Of a stretch of 64,000 nucleotides of DNA, positions 32,881-42,489 are shown in pieces. Numbering within the stretch: the first letter of the stretch is position 1; the number at the start of each line of letters is the position of its first letter. Source of the DNA: Acanthosepion esculentum (taxonomy: Eukaryota; Mollusca; Cephalopoda; Sepiida; Sepiidae); NCBI GenBank assembly GCA_964036315.1, contig OZ038479.1:58808746-58872745 (forward strand), read 5' to 3'. The position numbers and the translations under genes are program-made. The notes below the pieces were generated by a model that saw only the letters and a program-made list of their open reading frames with translations, was not told the DNA's origin and did no database searches.

Positions 32881-34740
32881 ACATTATGATATAATAAGTT
32901 ATGCAGTGCAGTAGTTTCAGTGCGATTTTCAATAAATAATGCAAATTAAAAACATTTTGCCTCATAATTTGTGACCAGCAATATTTTTATCTATTTTTTG
33001 TTTTTATTATGACCTAACAAATGTTGTAAAATACTATTTATTGATTAGCCTTTCTTGCAATCTTTTAAAATTTTTACAAAGTTTCCATTTATTGAATAGA
33101 CTAAAAAAACTGCATATTTTGCTTGTGGTGATTCATAATTAGAATTCTGGTTTTAATATATTTTCCATTCAATGTATCTAGTACAATAAATATCAACTTT
33201 ATTTGGATTCATTCTTGAATTAGCAAAATGATGAAGTCAGTCTGTAAGCAAAAACATGCAGAAATTAAGTATTTTTGTACATTTTTCCAGATGAACTTTA
33301 AAACTAAATGCTCAAAAATTAGTAAAAGCAATGAATTTAATTATTGGTGTCATTACTTATCACATCAAACCACAGCTCTCACATGAAATGCAATGTTGAT
33401 TTTCTAAAAACGTGAAGAATCAATCAGCCTTAATGATGAGTGTTTTATTTCTGACCTTCCTATCAACTTAAGACTAAAGTTAATTTTGTTGTACTACGTT
33501 AAGTAGAAAATTAATATTTTCACAATTTGAGCTGTGAAGCTTGAAGGAAAACATTTTATGGCAATTAGTTCTTTTGAAGAGGATACAGAGTGGAGACAAA
33601 ATGAAATATTTAATATTATTTCTTTCAACAGATAACCATCTTGATAATTTGTTTCTTATCCATGGTCCATGATTAAAGTGTGTAGAATGTAAAGCAATGA
33701 TTGTTGTGATTAAAAGATATAAACTACAATGAAAAAAATTAAAAATTTAATAATAATGGTGTTTAATCTGTAAAAATTTAAGTGTATTTTTTCTGCTACA
33801 AGACAACACTGAAAAATTCTTTGTCATGGCAAATAATCATATTCATATAATAATAAAATGAAATAAACTTGAGTATTTAATGGCTACACATGTTCACCAT
33901 ATAAGAACCAGCATGAAAATCCAAATAATATTTTTCATATTGTTTAATAATTTTAATAAAGTTACAGTACAGGTGGAAATTTGAAAATGTTGAAAAATGC
34001 ACAAAATCTCTTAAGCTTTATGACACTAAATAAAGGAAGGCTTTATGGTCCAATGGTAAACAATACAGGAAACAGAACCAGCAGAGTTCAAATACTGGTT
34101 GAGATAGTTTATGTTCACTTCACACTGACATTTCAAATATTTCAGTTGAAAGTATATTGTCTATAAGAAATCAGAAAACATATTAACCTGATCCAAGAAA
34201 ACACTGATGCTTTGTTTTCATTCATCAATATAAAATACAATTCAAAATTTTCATACATTGACTTTTCCTGTTTCAATTTGTATACTGAATATTTCTCAGA
34301 AAATATTTTCTTAATATGGAATAAATCAATTCATATTGACCTGATTCTTTAAAATATTTCATTTCATTCATGTATAAAGGATTACACAGCAAATTAAATA
34401 ATCAAACAATGCATCCCAAATTTCCATACACTGAATTGTCCTGGTTGCATTTGTATGCATAAACCATTGACTGACCTAGATGAAATTGATATACATTTTC
34501 TCTTTTATTATCTTTCTACCTTTATCACTTTAATGAAAATCCAGATTCATACATTTCATTTGTGGTTTCACAGATGTTTGCAGACTTACGTTTTGTGAAC
34601 AGAGAAATTCACAAATATGATAAAATGTTAGTTTTTATCGGCATATCTGTTTTCAAATGCAAAACTCATAAAGATGTTGCTTCATGTGACCAAGATTTAT
34701 AAGCAGGGTGCATTTTAAAGTGGCTTTTTGGATGGAAATT
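32881..34740. repeat. Duplicated 3' flank of zinc-finger unit 2
   Basis: 32.88-33.35 kb matches 40.98-41.45 kb (TTGCTTGTGGTGATTCATAA, AATGCTCA, TGTACATTTT). 33.4-34.7 kb matches 18.4-19.8 and 54.4-55.6 kb with the same landmarks in the same order. No coding sequence recognised. Confidence 0.6.
34030..34120 (+). repeat. tRNA-like SINE remnant (unit 2)
   Basis: TGGTCCAATGGTAAACAATA (A-box-like) and CAGAGTTCAAATACTGG (B-box-like) lie 36 bases apart. The homologous position in unit 3 (55.01-55.10 kb) retains the same boxes. Confidence 0.5.
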
Positions 34741-34749
34741 TCTCAACAT

Positions 34750-35771
34750 ATATTTCAGACAAATGTTTTCTCCCCAGTGAATAATACATGTCTATTGACT
34801 TTTGCACTATTTGAAAGTAAAACATTACTGTTTTTAAAAGAATAGGATCCATATCGAACATGAAATAGGATTACTCAGAATGGGTAGATCCAGAATAATC
34901 TCAAGGATGTTGTTTTTTATATGTATAGGTTTTTACATGGTGCACCAAAATGGAATTTTATACTAAGGAAGAAACTAAATTTTCTATCCACTGTCTTCCC
35001 ATGATACACTAAACTGATTTGCCTGAAAGTGCATATAAGGAAACATCACAAGAATATGGTTTCTCTCCAGTGTGCCTCACCAAACTTGACTTCTCTGCAA
35101 ATGCTGACCTACAAAGTTCATAAGAATGTAGTTTGTATCTGATATGGTTTAACATAACTAACTTCTGTGAAAATGCAGATCCACACACTTAACAAGAATA
35201 TGATTTCTCATCAGTGTACATTTGCATATGGACCACTGAAACTGCAAATCCACAAACATCACAAGTATATGTTTGCTCTCCTGTGTGTTTTTCTTATGAA
35301 GCACATATAGATCACTAAAGTGAACATCTGTGTAAATGCAAAACCACAAAGTTCAAAATTATGTGGTTTTTCCAGTGTGTGCTCATATATGCTTCACAAT
35401 AACTTCTGTAAAAGTAAAAAGCCGCAATCTCCACAAGAATATGTTTACTCTCCAGTATGTATCCACATATGGGGCACTAAATTTGACTTGTTTGTTAATG
35501 CCAATACACAAACAACATGAGAATATGGTTTATTTCCTGTGCATGTTCATACATAAAGCACAAAATGTGATTTCAATGAAAATGCAGATCTGCAAACTTC
35601 ACTAGAATTTGATTTCTCTCCACTGTGTATTCGCATATGTAGCACTAAACTTGACCGCCTATAAATACAGATCCAAAAACATCACAAAAATGTGTATTCC
35701 CTACTGTGAGTGCATGCATATACCACATCACATATGAAACAAAACCTTCACATTTCAAACTAAGAGTTCTC
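34750..35771 (-). pseudogene. Decayed zinc-finger array 3' of gene 2
   Basis: Beyond the stop of gene 2 the minus strand keeps finger signatures at the 84-base period, with stops and shifts. Examples are QWREIKF, CGICMHSQ, the CACAAGAATATGG....TCTCC antisense signature at 35.04-35.08, 35.43-35.46 and 35.52 kb, and repeated AAATGCAGATC.. blocks (35.17, 35.58 and 35.67 kb). About a dozen finger lengths can be traced, fading near 34.8 kb. Remnant of a longer ancestral array. Confidence 0.7.
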
Positions 35772-37049
35772 TTAATTGTGCTTTCGCATATGACGCACCA
35801 AATTTGACTTCCGTGAAAATGCAGATCCACAAACTTCACAAGTATAAGGTTTCTCTCCAGTGTGAATACGCATATGAATGGCCAAATCAGACTTCCGTGA
35901 AAATGCAGATTCACAATCTTTACAAGAATAAGGTTTCTCTCCAGTGTGAGTACGCATATGAATGACCAAATCTGACTTCTGTGAGACTGCAAACCCACAA
36001 ACTTCACAAGAAAATGGTTTTTCTCCAGTGTGTCTACGCATATGCTTCACCAAATAGGACTTGCGTGAAAATGCAGATCCACAAACTTCACAAGAATATG
36101 GTTTCTCTCCAGTGTGAATACGCATATGACTGCCCAAATCTGACTTCCGTGAAAATGCAGATCCACAAACTTCACAAGAATATGGTTTCTCTCCAGTGTG
36201 AGTATGCATATGACTGACAAAATGTGACTTCCGTGAAAATGCAAATCCACAAACTTCACAAGAATATGGTTTCTCTCCAGTGTGGGTACGCATATGGATG
36301 AGCAAATATGATTTCCGCAAAAATGCAGATCCACAAACTTCACAAGAATGAGGTTTCTCTCCAGTGTGAGTACGCATATGAACGACTAAATTTGATTTCC
36401 ATGAAAATAAAGATCCACAAATATCACAAGAATATGATTTCTCTCCAGTGTGAGTGCGCATATGACCAACCAAGTCTGTCTTTTGTGAAAATGCAGATCC
36501 ACAAATTTCACAAGAATATGGTTTCTCTCCAGTGTGAGTACGCATGTGACCAAGCAAAACTGGCTTCTCTGAAAATGCAGATCCACAAACTTCACAAGAA
36601 TAAGGTTTCTCTCCAGTGTGTGTTCGTATATGTATAACCAATCTAGACTTCTGTGAAAATGCAGATCCACAAACTTCACAAAAATATGGTTTTTCTCCAG
36701 TGTGAGTACGCATATGAACAACTAAATGTGATTTCCGTGAAAATGCAGATCCACAAATATTACAAGAATATGATTTCTCTCCAGTATGAGTACGCTTATG
36801 AATAACCAAACCTGACTTCTGTGAAAATGCATATCCACAAACTTGACAAAAATAAGGTTTTTCACCAGTGTGAGTACGCATATGAACAACCAAATGTGAC
36901 TTTTGTGAAAATGCAGATCCACAAATTTCACAAGAATATGGTTTCTCTCCAGTGTGTGTTCGCATATGCCTCACCAATTTTGTTTTCACTGAAAATGCAG
37001 ATCCACAAACAACACAAGAATATGGTTTCTTTCTAATGTGTTTTTCCAT
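35772..37049 (-). CDS. C2H2 zinc-finger protein, 15 fingers (gene 2)
   Basis: A 425-residue protein: a 9-residue leader (MEKHIRKKP) and 15 C2H2 fingers of 28 residues, ending KHN and stop right after the last His. All zinc ligands are intact. Linkers are TGEKP except TGEKS after fingers 3 and 7. Finger 13 has Val in place of the conserved core Phe (CGFAVSQ) and finger 14 has CESAF instead of CGSAF. Helix position 1 is Lys in every finger; variation lies mostly at positions 3 and 6 (His, Asp, Asn, Tyr, Gly; Val, Ser, Ile, Gly, Arg, Lys). No effector domain. Expected to be a nuclear DNA-binding protein with unknown sites. The start is supported by the paralogous start at 59.24 kb. Confidence 0.9.
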   Translation of the reverse strand: MEKHIRKKPYSCVVCGSAFSVKTKLVRHMRTHTGEKPYSCEICGSAFSQKSHLVVHMRTHTGEKPYFCQVCGYAFSQKSGLVIHKRTHTGEKSYSCNICGSAFSRKSHLVVHMRTHTGEKPYFCEVCGSAFSQKSRLVIHIRTHTGEKPYSCEVCGSAFSEKPVLLGHMRTHTGEKPYSCEICGSAFSQKTDLVGHMRTHTGEKSYSCDICGSLFSWKSNLVVHMRTHTGEKPHSCEVCGSAFLRKSYLLIHMRTHTGEKPYSCEVCGFAFSRKSHFVSHMHTHTGEKPYSCEVCGSAFSRKSDLGSHMRIHTGEKPYSCEVCGSAFSRKSYLVKHMRRHTGEKPFSCEVCGFAVSQKSDLVIHMRTHTGEKPYSCKDCESAFSRKSDLAIHMRIHTGEKPYTCEVCGSAFSRKSNLVRHMRKHN

Positions 37050-37349
37050 CTGGCCTAATTAGTCTGATTTCACACTTGAGATCAGCAAATATGTCACATG
37101 AATATGTCCTATCTCCCCTGTTTATTCATATATAACACTAAATGTGTTTTTGTAGAAGACACAACAGATATTTCAAAGACATTATTTCTTGTGAGTTAAA
37201 GTTCATTGTCATGCTTCTGAAAATTTGAATCCATAAATTGTACATGAAGTATATAGAGTACATTTTGATTCTTCATGGAAAGTGGAATGTCTTTTCCTGT
37301 CCTGAAATTCTCAATTATAACCATTGTGATTTTTGTACAGCCAGAGCAT
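37050..37349 (-). other. Probable 5' UTR part of exon, with splice acceptor (gene 2)
   Basis: On the minus strand TTATTCACAG is followed at 37349 by ATGCTCTGGCTGTACAAAAA, then homologous leader sequence to the ATG at 37049. The upstream ATG reads MLWLYKNHNGYN and stop, so it is at most a short upstream ORF. The edge is conserved with genes 1 and 3. Confidence 0.5.
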
Positions 37350-37350
37350 C

Positions 37351-37853
37351 TGTGAATAACAAAAAATATATATTAACTTAGGTACTGAATAATATATGAA
37401 AGAACTCTATATTAAAATAGATACAAGTAGTTATGTATTAAGATTAGTTTACTAATGCAGTTGCAGCAGCCAGTGAAAATCAAATATTTTCCAGTGAAAC
37501 AAGATAGCTTTACCATCAGAATTTGTTCAATGTTGTATTGATACTGATGTATAGTGATTTTAATGTTTTCAAGAAAGATCATATCAATCAATTTAAATTC
37601 AGTTTGAAGTACAACATAGTGTTTTGCTTATCGGAAATATTTAATTTATAAGCTTCAAAGTGAAACTAAAATAATAGCATCAAGAAAGATTTTTAAATTT
37701 TAAAAATTCATTTTAAACCTAAGGTATGGCTTTTATTTGGAGATACCAAAATTAAATCTCTTTGGAATTAAAATTAAAATAAAAACTTCAAGGTTTTTGA
37801 TCTTTTCAAATGCATGTTTAATCTTAGACATGCTTTTTTATTTTGGGTAGAGG

Positions 37854-37917
<64 letters not shown>

Positions 37918-39009
37918 CTTCAGGGTAAGACAGCTTATCCTGAAAATCCATTTAGGTAGTCAGTTCTTGGTTCACTAGGCTTATTTTTCGTGAAAACAGA
38001 AAAAGGGAATGGCCTATGTAAAATGGAAATTCTTTTTTACAATTAGATTTGCCAACTGCAATTTGTTACTATGTTTGCCTTTCCTAACACTCTCATTGCT
38101 CAACAGACATAAAAGGATAAAGTTGGTAATGTTTTGATACCCCCCACCCTTACCTACAGTCTTCCTACAGTGTACAGCATTTAGGAACCAAGTTTTACAA
38201 AGTTTGCTTGATTTAATAAAAAAGTGGTGAAGGGGGTCAAAACAAGAAATTTAATCGGTTTTAACCTTTCTTTTTCCTATCACATATGGCGACAGAGATG
38301 GCAGGGCAGTTTGTTATTTCAGAAAGCCAAATTTTATGAATTAGACCTTTTCAAACGTTTTAATTTTAATAAAGAGACCAAATGATAACACAGCTTTTTG
38401 TCTGTAGATGACTTTTCAACAATTTATTTATAGGAATTAATTTAAAACTGGACTTTTTCTGTTTGCATAATTTATTTTTTTTTTTAAACATCATTTGGCA
38501 TCTTTACTGATTTCAACCTGATGACCATGTGCAAACATCCAAATTAATTTTACTCTTGTAAGAACTGAGATAATCTTTTGTTCTTCCAAAAAATAATGTT
38601 AAACTAATGTGCTGCATGAAACCAAAAAATAATATACATGCATTCATCTTTGGAAGAAGAGACATTTGTTTTACTGCAACATCCAGATTGTGAGTTTGAG
38701 TTAAATATTTCATTTTGTTACAGGAAATGCACACAAACCTTTTCCAAAAAACCAATAAACACCTACTGGAACGATGGATACATGATCATTTCAAGTTCAG
38801 CAGATTTGATACATGCTCACACCAACCTTTACAGACTATGACAGGAAAGCCAGTGGACATGATTTTTTGTGCGATTCAAGGCCATCAGTGGTTTACACAC
38901 TAATCCATGTCCCTCACCATTGGAAGAAGAGAGTGAAACAAGACCTTGAATAAAACGTCACATTGGTATAATGCAACTGAGCAGTGGGCACTCCTACAAC
39001 CTGGTGCTC
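37351..39009. other. Intergenic DNA with CA/TA microsatellite
   Basis: 37.35-37.7 kb is homologous to the upstream flanks of the other zinc-finger copies (GTTTACTAATGCAG, TTTACCATCA, GTGTTTTGCTTAT). A compound (CA)n(TA)n microsatellite lies at 37854-37915. 38.0-39.0 kb contains no gene I recognise; the short frames at 38638-38903 may belong to lost 5' exons of the following hAT-like family copy, but this is a guess. Confidence 0.45.
37854..37915. repeat. (CA)n(TA)n compound microsatellite
   Basis: About 15 bases of CA repeat followed by 46 bases of TA repeat. Similar compound repeats occur at 43224-43277 and, with CT, at 60398-60469. Confidence 0.95.
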
Positions 39010-39404
39010 AAGGATGGTAGTCACACCTAAAATAATGGCTGCCCTAGATGCAGGTCGTTTCTGGAACCGTGCTAATGTGATTGTTATGATAGTTGGGGTT
39101 TGACATGATAAATAATGACACAAAATACCTTTCCCCAAATTCTTACCATTAGGTGAGCAAATGGCTTTAAAGGTTGAAAATTAGAGCTTTGGCATCTTCT
39201 TGCAGTGATCAGTCAAAGATTTTGGTACTGTCAAAGATTTTGGTACTGTTGGGAAAAGAAAAATGTGTAAATGTTATTTCATAAAACAAAATTGTCAGTT
39301 GAAATATTTTTTATTGGTCTCAATAGATCAAATAAAACTAAATAAGGCTTACTTGCATTATTTACATTACTTGGACTGTCATCCTCATCTTCATTACCAT
39401 ATTC

Positions 39405-39445
39405 ACAACGTTTCGGCTGTTGTATGTTCTGACCATCTTCAGGTG
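39405..39445 (-). repeat. Penelope-type terminal repeat with hammerhead-like core
   Basis: On the minus strand: CACCTGAAGATGGTCAGAAC, then ACAACAGCCGAAACGTTGTG. This CCTGAAGATGG...CCGAAACGTT arrangement is characteristic of the terminal repeats of Penelope-like elements, which contain hammerhead ribozyme motifs (CUGAnGA...GAAA). Here the core reads CTGAAGA rather than CTGATGA, so activity is doubtful. Confidence 0.5.
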
Positions 39446-39599
39446 ATTGGAATTTCGAATCCATCCCATTATTTCATCCTCTGAGGTGGATTGTTCTAGT
39501 TCCACGTGCCATGCCTCTTCCAGATGTCTCAGTTATTTCCCTTTAACTCAACTCTTCAAGTTTTTGTTCACCACTGTTGTAGCCTAGTATTGAACTCAA

Positions 39600-39675
39600 G
39601 GACACATGGACCAGTGGATATAGGTGTTGGTTAGATCCATTGACTAGACCCAAAGAGTTGCGAGTTCAATATGTG
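39600..39675 (+). repeat. tRNA-derived SINE head
   Basis: TGGACCAGTGGATATAGGTG (A-box-like) is followed by AGAGTTGCGAGTTCAATAT (B-box-like GAGTTCAAT). Spacing of about 40 bases fits a tRNA-derived promoter. It sits just before the conserved part of the hAT-like family copy. Confidence 0.5.
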
Positions 39676-40495
39676 CACCGAGTGATACCCAACATTGGTG
39701 CAACTGGTGTTCTTCCAGCAGAGGAAGTTGCTGCTGCTCTAGAAGAGTAAGTAACAGTTAAGGCAATTCTGGTGGACAATACCAGTACAAACACTGGCCG
39801 TGAAGCAGGGCTGGTTACAGCTCTGGAGAGAAAACTTAAAAGGAAATTACACACCATTGGCTGTTCACTTCATCAGAATGAACTGCTATTTTGAGCCATC
39901 TTTAAATTAATTGATGGAACTACAAGAAGCCCTATTACTTTTACTGGTCCACTAGGAAAACTTTGTGGAAGTAATTACCAGGATTTGCCCCAGGTCAAAT
40001 TTCCTATTATTAGTGGCCCTTTGGATAATTTTTATCTTACTGCAGAGGCAATGGATGATCTAAGTGGTGACCAGCGACTACTTTTGGAATATGCTGTAGG
40101 CATTTTTTGAGGAAAAGTGAACCTTAGATTTGCTGCCTGGAAGATCAATCAAGATGCCTAACTTTAGCCATCAGGTTAATGTGCTTGTGGCCCAGAGGTG
40201 TCTATCCACCAGAGCTCTCAGATAAATTACACATCATTATCAAATTTATAATTGAAGTGTATGCAGTTCGTTGGTTTGAGCTTAAAAGGGACAATACATT
40301 CATTAACCAACAACTATATATATTCAATATGATCAAGAGAGTAAAGCAACAGTCAACCGAAATCCAGAATATTGCATTAAAACATTTACAGTACAATGCT
40401 TTTGCTTTGCTTCTGGAAAACATTCTGTTGCCAATGTTGAAGTCAGATGAATTGGAGGTGAGGAAAGAGGCCACAAAAAAGATCTTGTCCATAAG

Positions 40496-40628
40496 GTAAG
40501 TAAACATTTATTTATACTTAATTAGTTGTGTTAATTTACAAGAATAATTTTAAGCTTCAATCAAATTGCATAAAAAATATAACCAAGTATAGGTAAAAGT
40601 TTCTAATAAAAACATTTTTTGGTTTCAG
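40496..40628 (+). other. Intron, 133 bp, in the hAT-like family copy
   Basis: The donor is ATAAG/GTAAGTAAAC and the acceptor is TTTTTTGGTTTCAG/AAGCAGC. Joining the flanks keeps the frame (Arg codon split after two bases) and links KKILSIR to SSEPPKKRLKK. The same junction context survives in the 32.4-32.54 kb copy, so these copies carry the intron and are not processed retrocopies. Confidence 0.75.
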
Positions 40629-40984
40629 AAGCAGCGAACCACCAAAGAAAAGATTGAAGAAAATTACTGCCATCAATTTTGAAGACACACATTGGTCAAT
40701 ATTTATTGACCTCTCACAAAGTGGAGTCTGTGAACCTGTGCTTGCAAAAAGCTTTTCAAACAATGAATGCCTAGAATCTTCAATGAATGGAACAAAATTG
40801 GAATTTCCAAATTTGCCTACACATTCACAAAGCATGGAAAGTGCTGTTAAATTAAGAACTGAAGCTTCACAAATTATGTATGGACAGGAAGCAAGGCACA
40901 AGTGCATTATAACCAAATCATATGCCACCAAATAAGACCTTCATTTACTTTGAATGGAAACTACTCCAGACAATTCAGTTCTAT

Positions 40985-41500
40985 TATAACATAATTTTAT
41001 ATAGTGCAGTAGGTTTTAGTGCAATGTTCAATAAACAATTCAAATTTAAAACATTTGTTCCTATAATATTATTGTATAATACACTTTTATCTATATATCT
41101 GTTAATTTAATTATGACCAAAGAAATGTAGGAGACTTAGTAAGTGATTAGCCTTTTTTGTAATCTTTTACAATTTTTACAGTTAGTGGTTAGTAAATAGA
41201 GTAAAAAATGGCATATTTTGCTAGCGGTGATTCATACTTAGAATTCTGGTTTGAATATATTTTCTATTCATTGTACCTAATAAGAAAAATCAATTTTATC
41301 TGGAATTATTATTGAAATAGAAAAATTTTGAAGTCAGCAAATTTCTGCGGAAATTAGGTATTTCTGTACATTTTACAGACAATCTTTAAAGCTAAATGCT
41401 CAGTTAAATTTTAAAGTTAGGAATCTAATTTTTGGTATTAGGTCTTATCACACCAAACTCCAACTTTTGCCACCAAAGTAGTGTTGATTTTCTAAAAAAA
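40985..41500. other. AT-rich spacer homologous to 32.9-33.4 kb
   Basis: TTGCTAGCGGTGATTCATAC, ATTCTGGTTT.AATATATTTT and AAAGCTAAATGCTCA match the flank after the 32 kb copy of the hAT-like family. No gene. Confidence 0.55.
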
Positions 41501-41842
41501 AAAAGAAAAAAAAAGGTGCCCTAATGCACAGTGGAACGGTGCCTCCATTTAATCAGGTCTCTATTGTTCTTTTTCAAACAAGGAAAAACAATTCTGGATG
41601 CATGAAACACGTACCACAGCTCACTGCTTTTCTCAGCCACACAAAAGGCCACTACATTTATCCCTGAATAGGGCTGATACAGGTATCTTTATGCTCCTTA
41701 GGAATTTCACGCATCTGGAGATGGATGTACCCATGGATTCGATGATATTACAGTAGACAAGGTTCAAAAAACCTGTTGCATAGACAATATCCTCTTTTGG
41801 AATGATTCAATAGAGTTCTCATTCTGGCACACAATAGGTTTT
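41501..41842. other. Moderately GC-rich spacer before the 18S fragments
   Basis: No gene recognised. TTTGGAATGATTCAATAGAG (41.80 kb) loosely recalls the 18S rRNA stretch GGAATAATGGAATAGGA, but too weakly to annotate. The composition is distinct from the AT-rich sequence on the left. Confidence 0.35.
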
Positions 41843-41992
41843 GCAAGAATTTCACCTCTAACATCGCAATACAAGTGGCCTGACCGCTCCCAACTCTGGT
41901 ATCTTGCAGGCTACATGCCTGGTCATAGAAACGAACACTGGCAGAGCACCAGTCAGCATCATTTATCCGATTGTCTTCGAACCTCTATCCCC
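41843..41992 (-). pseudogene. Rearranged 18S rRNA fragment (inverted arm 1)
   Basis: On the minus strand the order is AGAGGTTCGAAGACAATCGG, AAATGATGCTGACTGG, TTTCTATGACCAGGCATGTA and then CACTTGTATTGCGATGTTAG, ending AGGTGAAATTCTTGCA. These match eukaryotic 18S rRNA pieces GAGGTTCGAAGACGATCAGA, ATAAACGATGCCGACTGGCG, TTCTATGACCCGCCGGGCAG and TTCGTATTGCGACGTTAGAG. In a real 18S gene the last piece comes before the others, so the order is permuted. An internal deletion has removed the stretch after GATC. Confidence 0.7.
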
Positions 41993-42075
41993 AGCATGTT
42001 GCGGACCTGAGGTGATGGGCGGCAAGCAAGATGCCAACCTAACTGCGCTGACAGTGTCCTCCTGTGTGTTGAGAC

Positions 42076-42262
42076 AGAGGTTCGAAGATGATCAGATATT
42101 GTCGTAGTTCCAACTATAAATGATGCTGACTGGTGATCTGCTGTCAATCACTTCCATGACCTGGCACTTGTATTGTGACATTAGAGGTGAAATTCTTGGA
42201 TTGTCACAAGACAAAATGCTGCGATGACATGTGGTAAACACATTTTCCTCAATCAAGAGCAA
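42076..42262 (+). pseudogene. Rearranged 18S rRNA fragment (inverted arm 2)
   Basis: On the plus strand: AGAGGTTCGAAGATGATCAG, TAGTTCCAACTATAAATGAT, GCTGACTGGTGATCTGCTG and TTCCATGACCTGGCAC, then without a break TTGTATTGTGACATTAGAGG, TGAAATTCTTGGATTGTCAC, AAGACAAAATGCTGCGATGA and CCTCAATCAAGAGC. All match universal 18S rRNA segments, but the second half should precede the first. The joining point (after ATGACC.GGCA) is shared with the minus-strand arm, so the permutation predates the inverted duplication. It is too short and diverged to be functional rRNA. Confidence 0.85.
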
Positions 42263-42489
42263 AAATTGAAGGAGAAGACAACGCAGCGAGACAACGTTGT
42301 GTGCTGACATGGGAATAAGTGCAGCCGCGCCAGTTTCGAGACACCTGCAAACTCTTCCCGGGGCTCTTGGCAAATTGGGTGACCTGTTCGCAGACACTGC
42401 CACATGCGAAGCAACAGTAGCCAAAGAGGATGCACACATGGTGACAATGAGCACCACCGATTTGACATCTGTGACATTTAGATTCTTTT
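42263..42489. other. GC-rich island of unknown origin
   Basis: About 225 bases of roughly balanced composition in a very AT-rich region. One minus frame shows CFACGSVCEQ...SRNWRGC, which might be a decayed gag-type zinc knuckle (C-x2-C-x4-H-x4-C), but the His is missing. Not assignable with confidence. Confidence 0.3.

Larger units (their letters stand above)
39010..40984 (+). pseudogene. Best copy of an unnamed, multi-copy hAT-like family (spliced, broken)
   Basis: I recognise this as a family widespread in invertebrate genomes but know no name for it. Parts in order: VTPKIMAALDAGRFWNRA (39.02 kb); ILVDNTSTNTGREAGLVTAL (39.77 kb); HTIGCSLHQNEL (39.86 kb); KLIDGTTRSPITFTGPLGK; GPLDNFYLTAEAMDDLSGDQ; then (A)RCLTLAIRLMCLW (40.16 kb); IIEVYAVRWFELKRD; QNIALKHLQYNAFALLLENI; and EVRKEATKKILSIR, which ends at a splice donor. 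After a 133-base intron comes SSEPPKKRLKK ... HSQSMESAVKLRTEASQIM and YGQEARHKCIITKS. Defects are in-frame stops near 39.75, 39.89 and 40.11 kb, a frameshift near 40.15 kb, Trp to Cys in the ARWLT box, and a one-base deletion near 40.92 kb that replaces the family C-terminus (CHQIRPSF, readable in the next frame) with YATK and stop. SINE and Penelope debris interrupts 39.2-39.7 kb. Confidence 0.6.

Noticed and set aside
35981..36637. Plus-strand open frames with repeated [25 protein letters not shown] peptides (also 20750-21322, 57867-58076 and 58755-59021)
   Set aside because: They are exact antisense shadows of the zinc-finger repeats; periodicity and openness follow from the finger codons on the other strand.
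39405..39445. Active hammerhead ribozyme
   Set aside because: The CUGAUGA core is altered and no complete stem set was found by eye, so it is reported only as a Penelope terminal-repeat signature.
40557..40931. 124-residue minus-strand open frame
   Set aside because: It is antisense to the second exon of the hAT-like family copy, and its 32.6 kb counterpart is likewise an antisense shadow.
41843..42262. Functional 18S rRNA gene
   Set aside because: Only about 150-190 bases per arm, in the wrong internal order, diverged and inverted; it cannot make rRNA.
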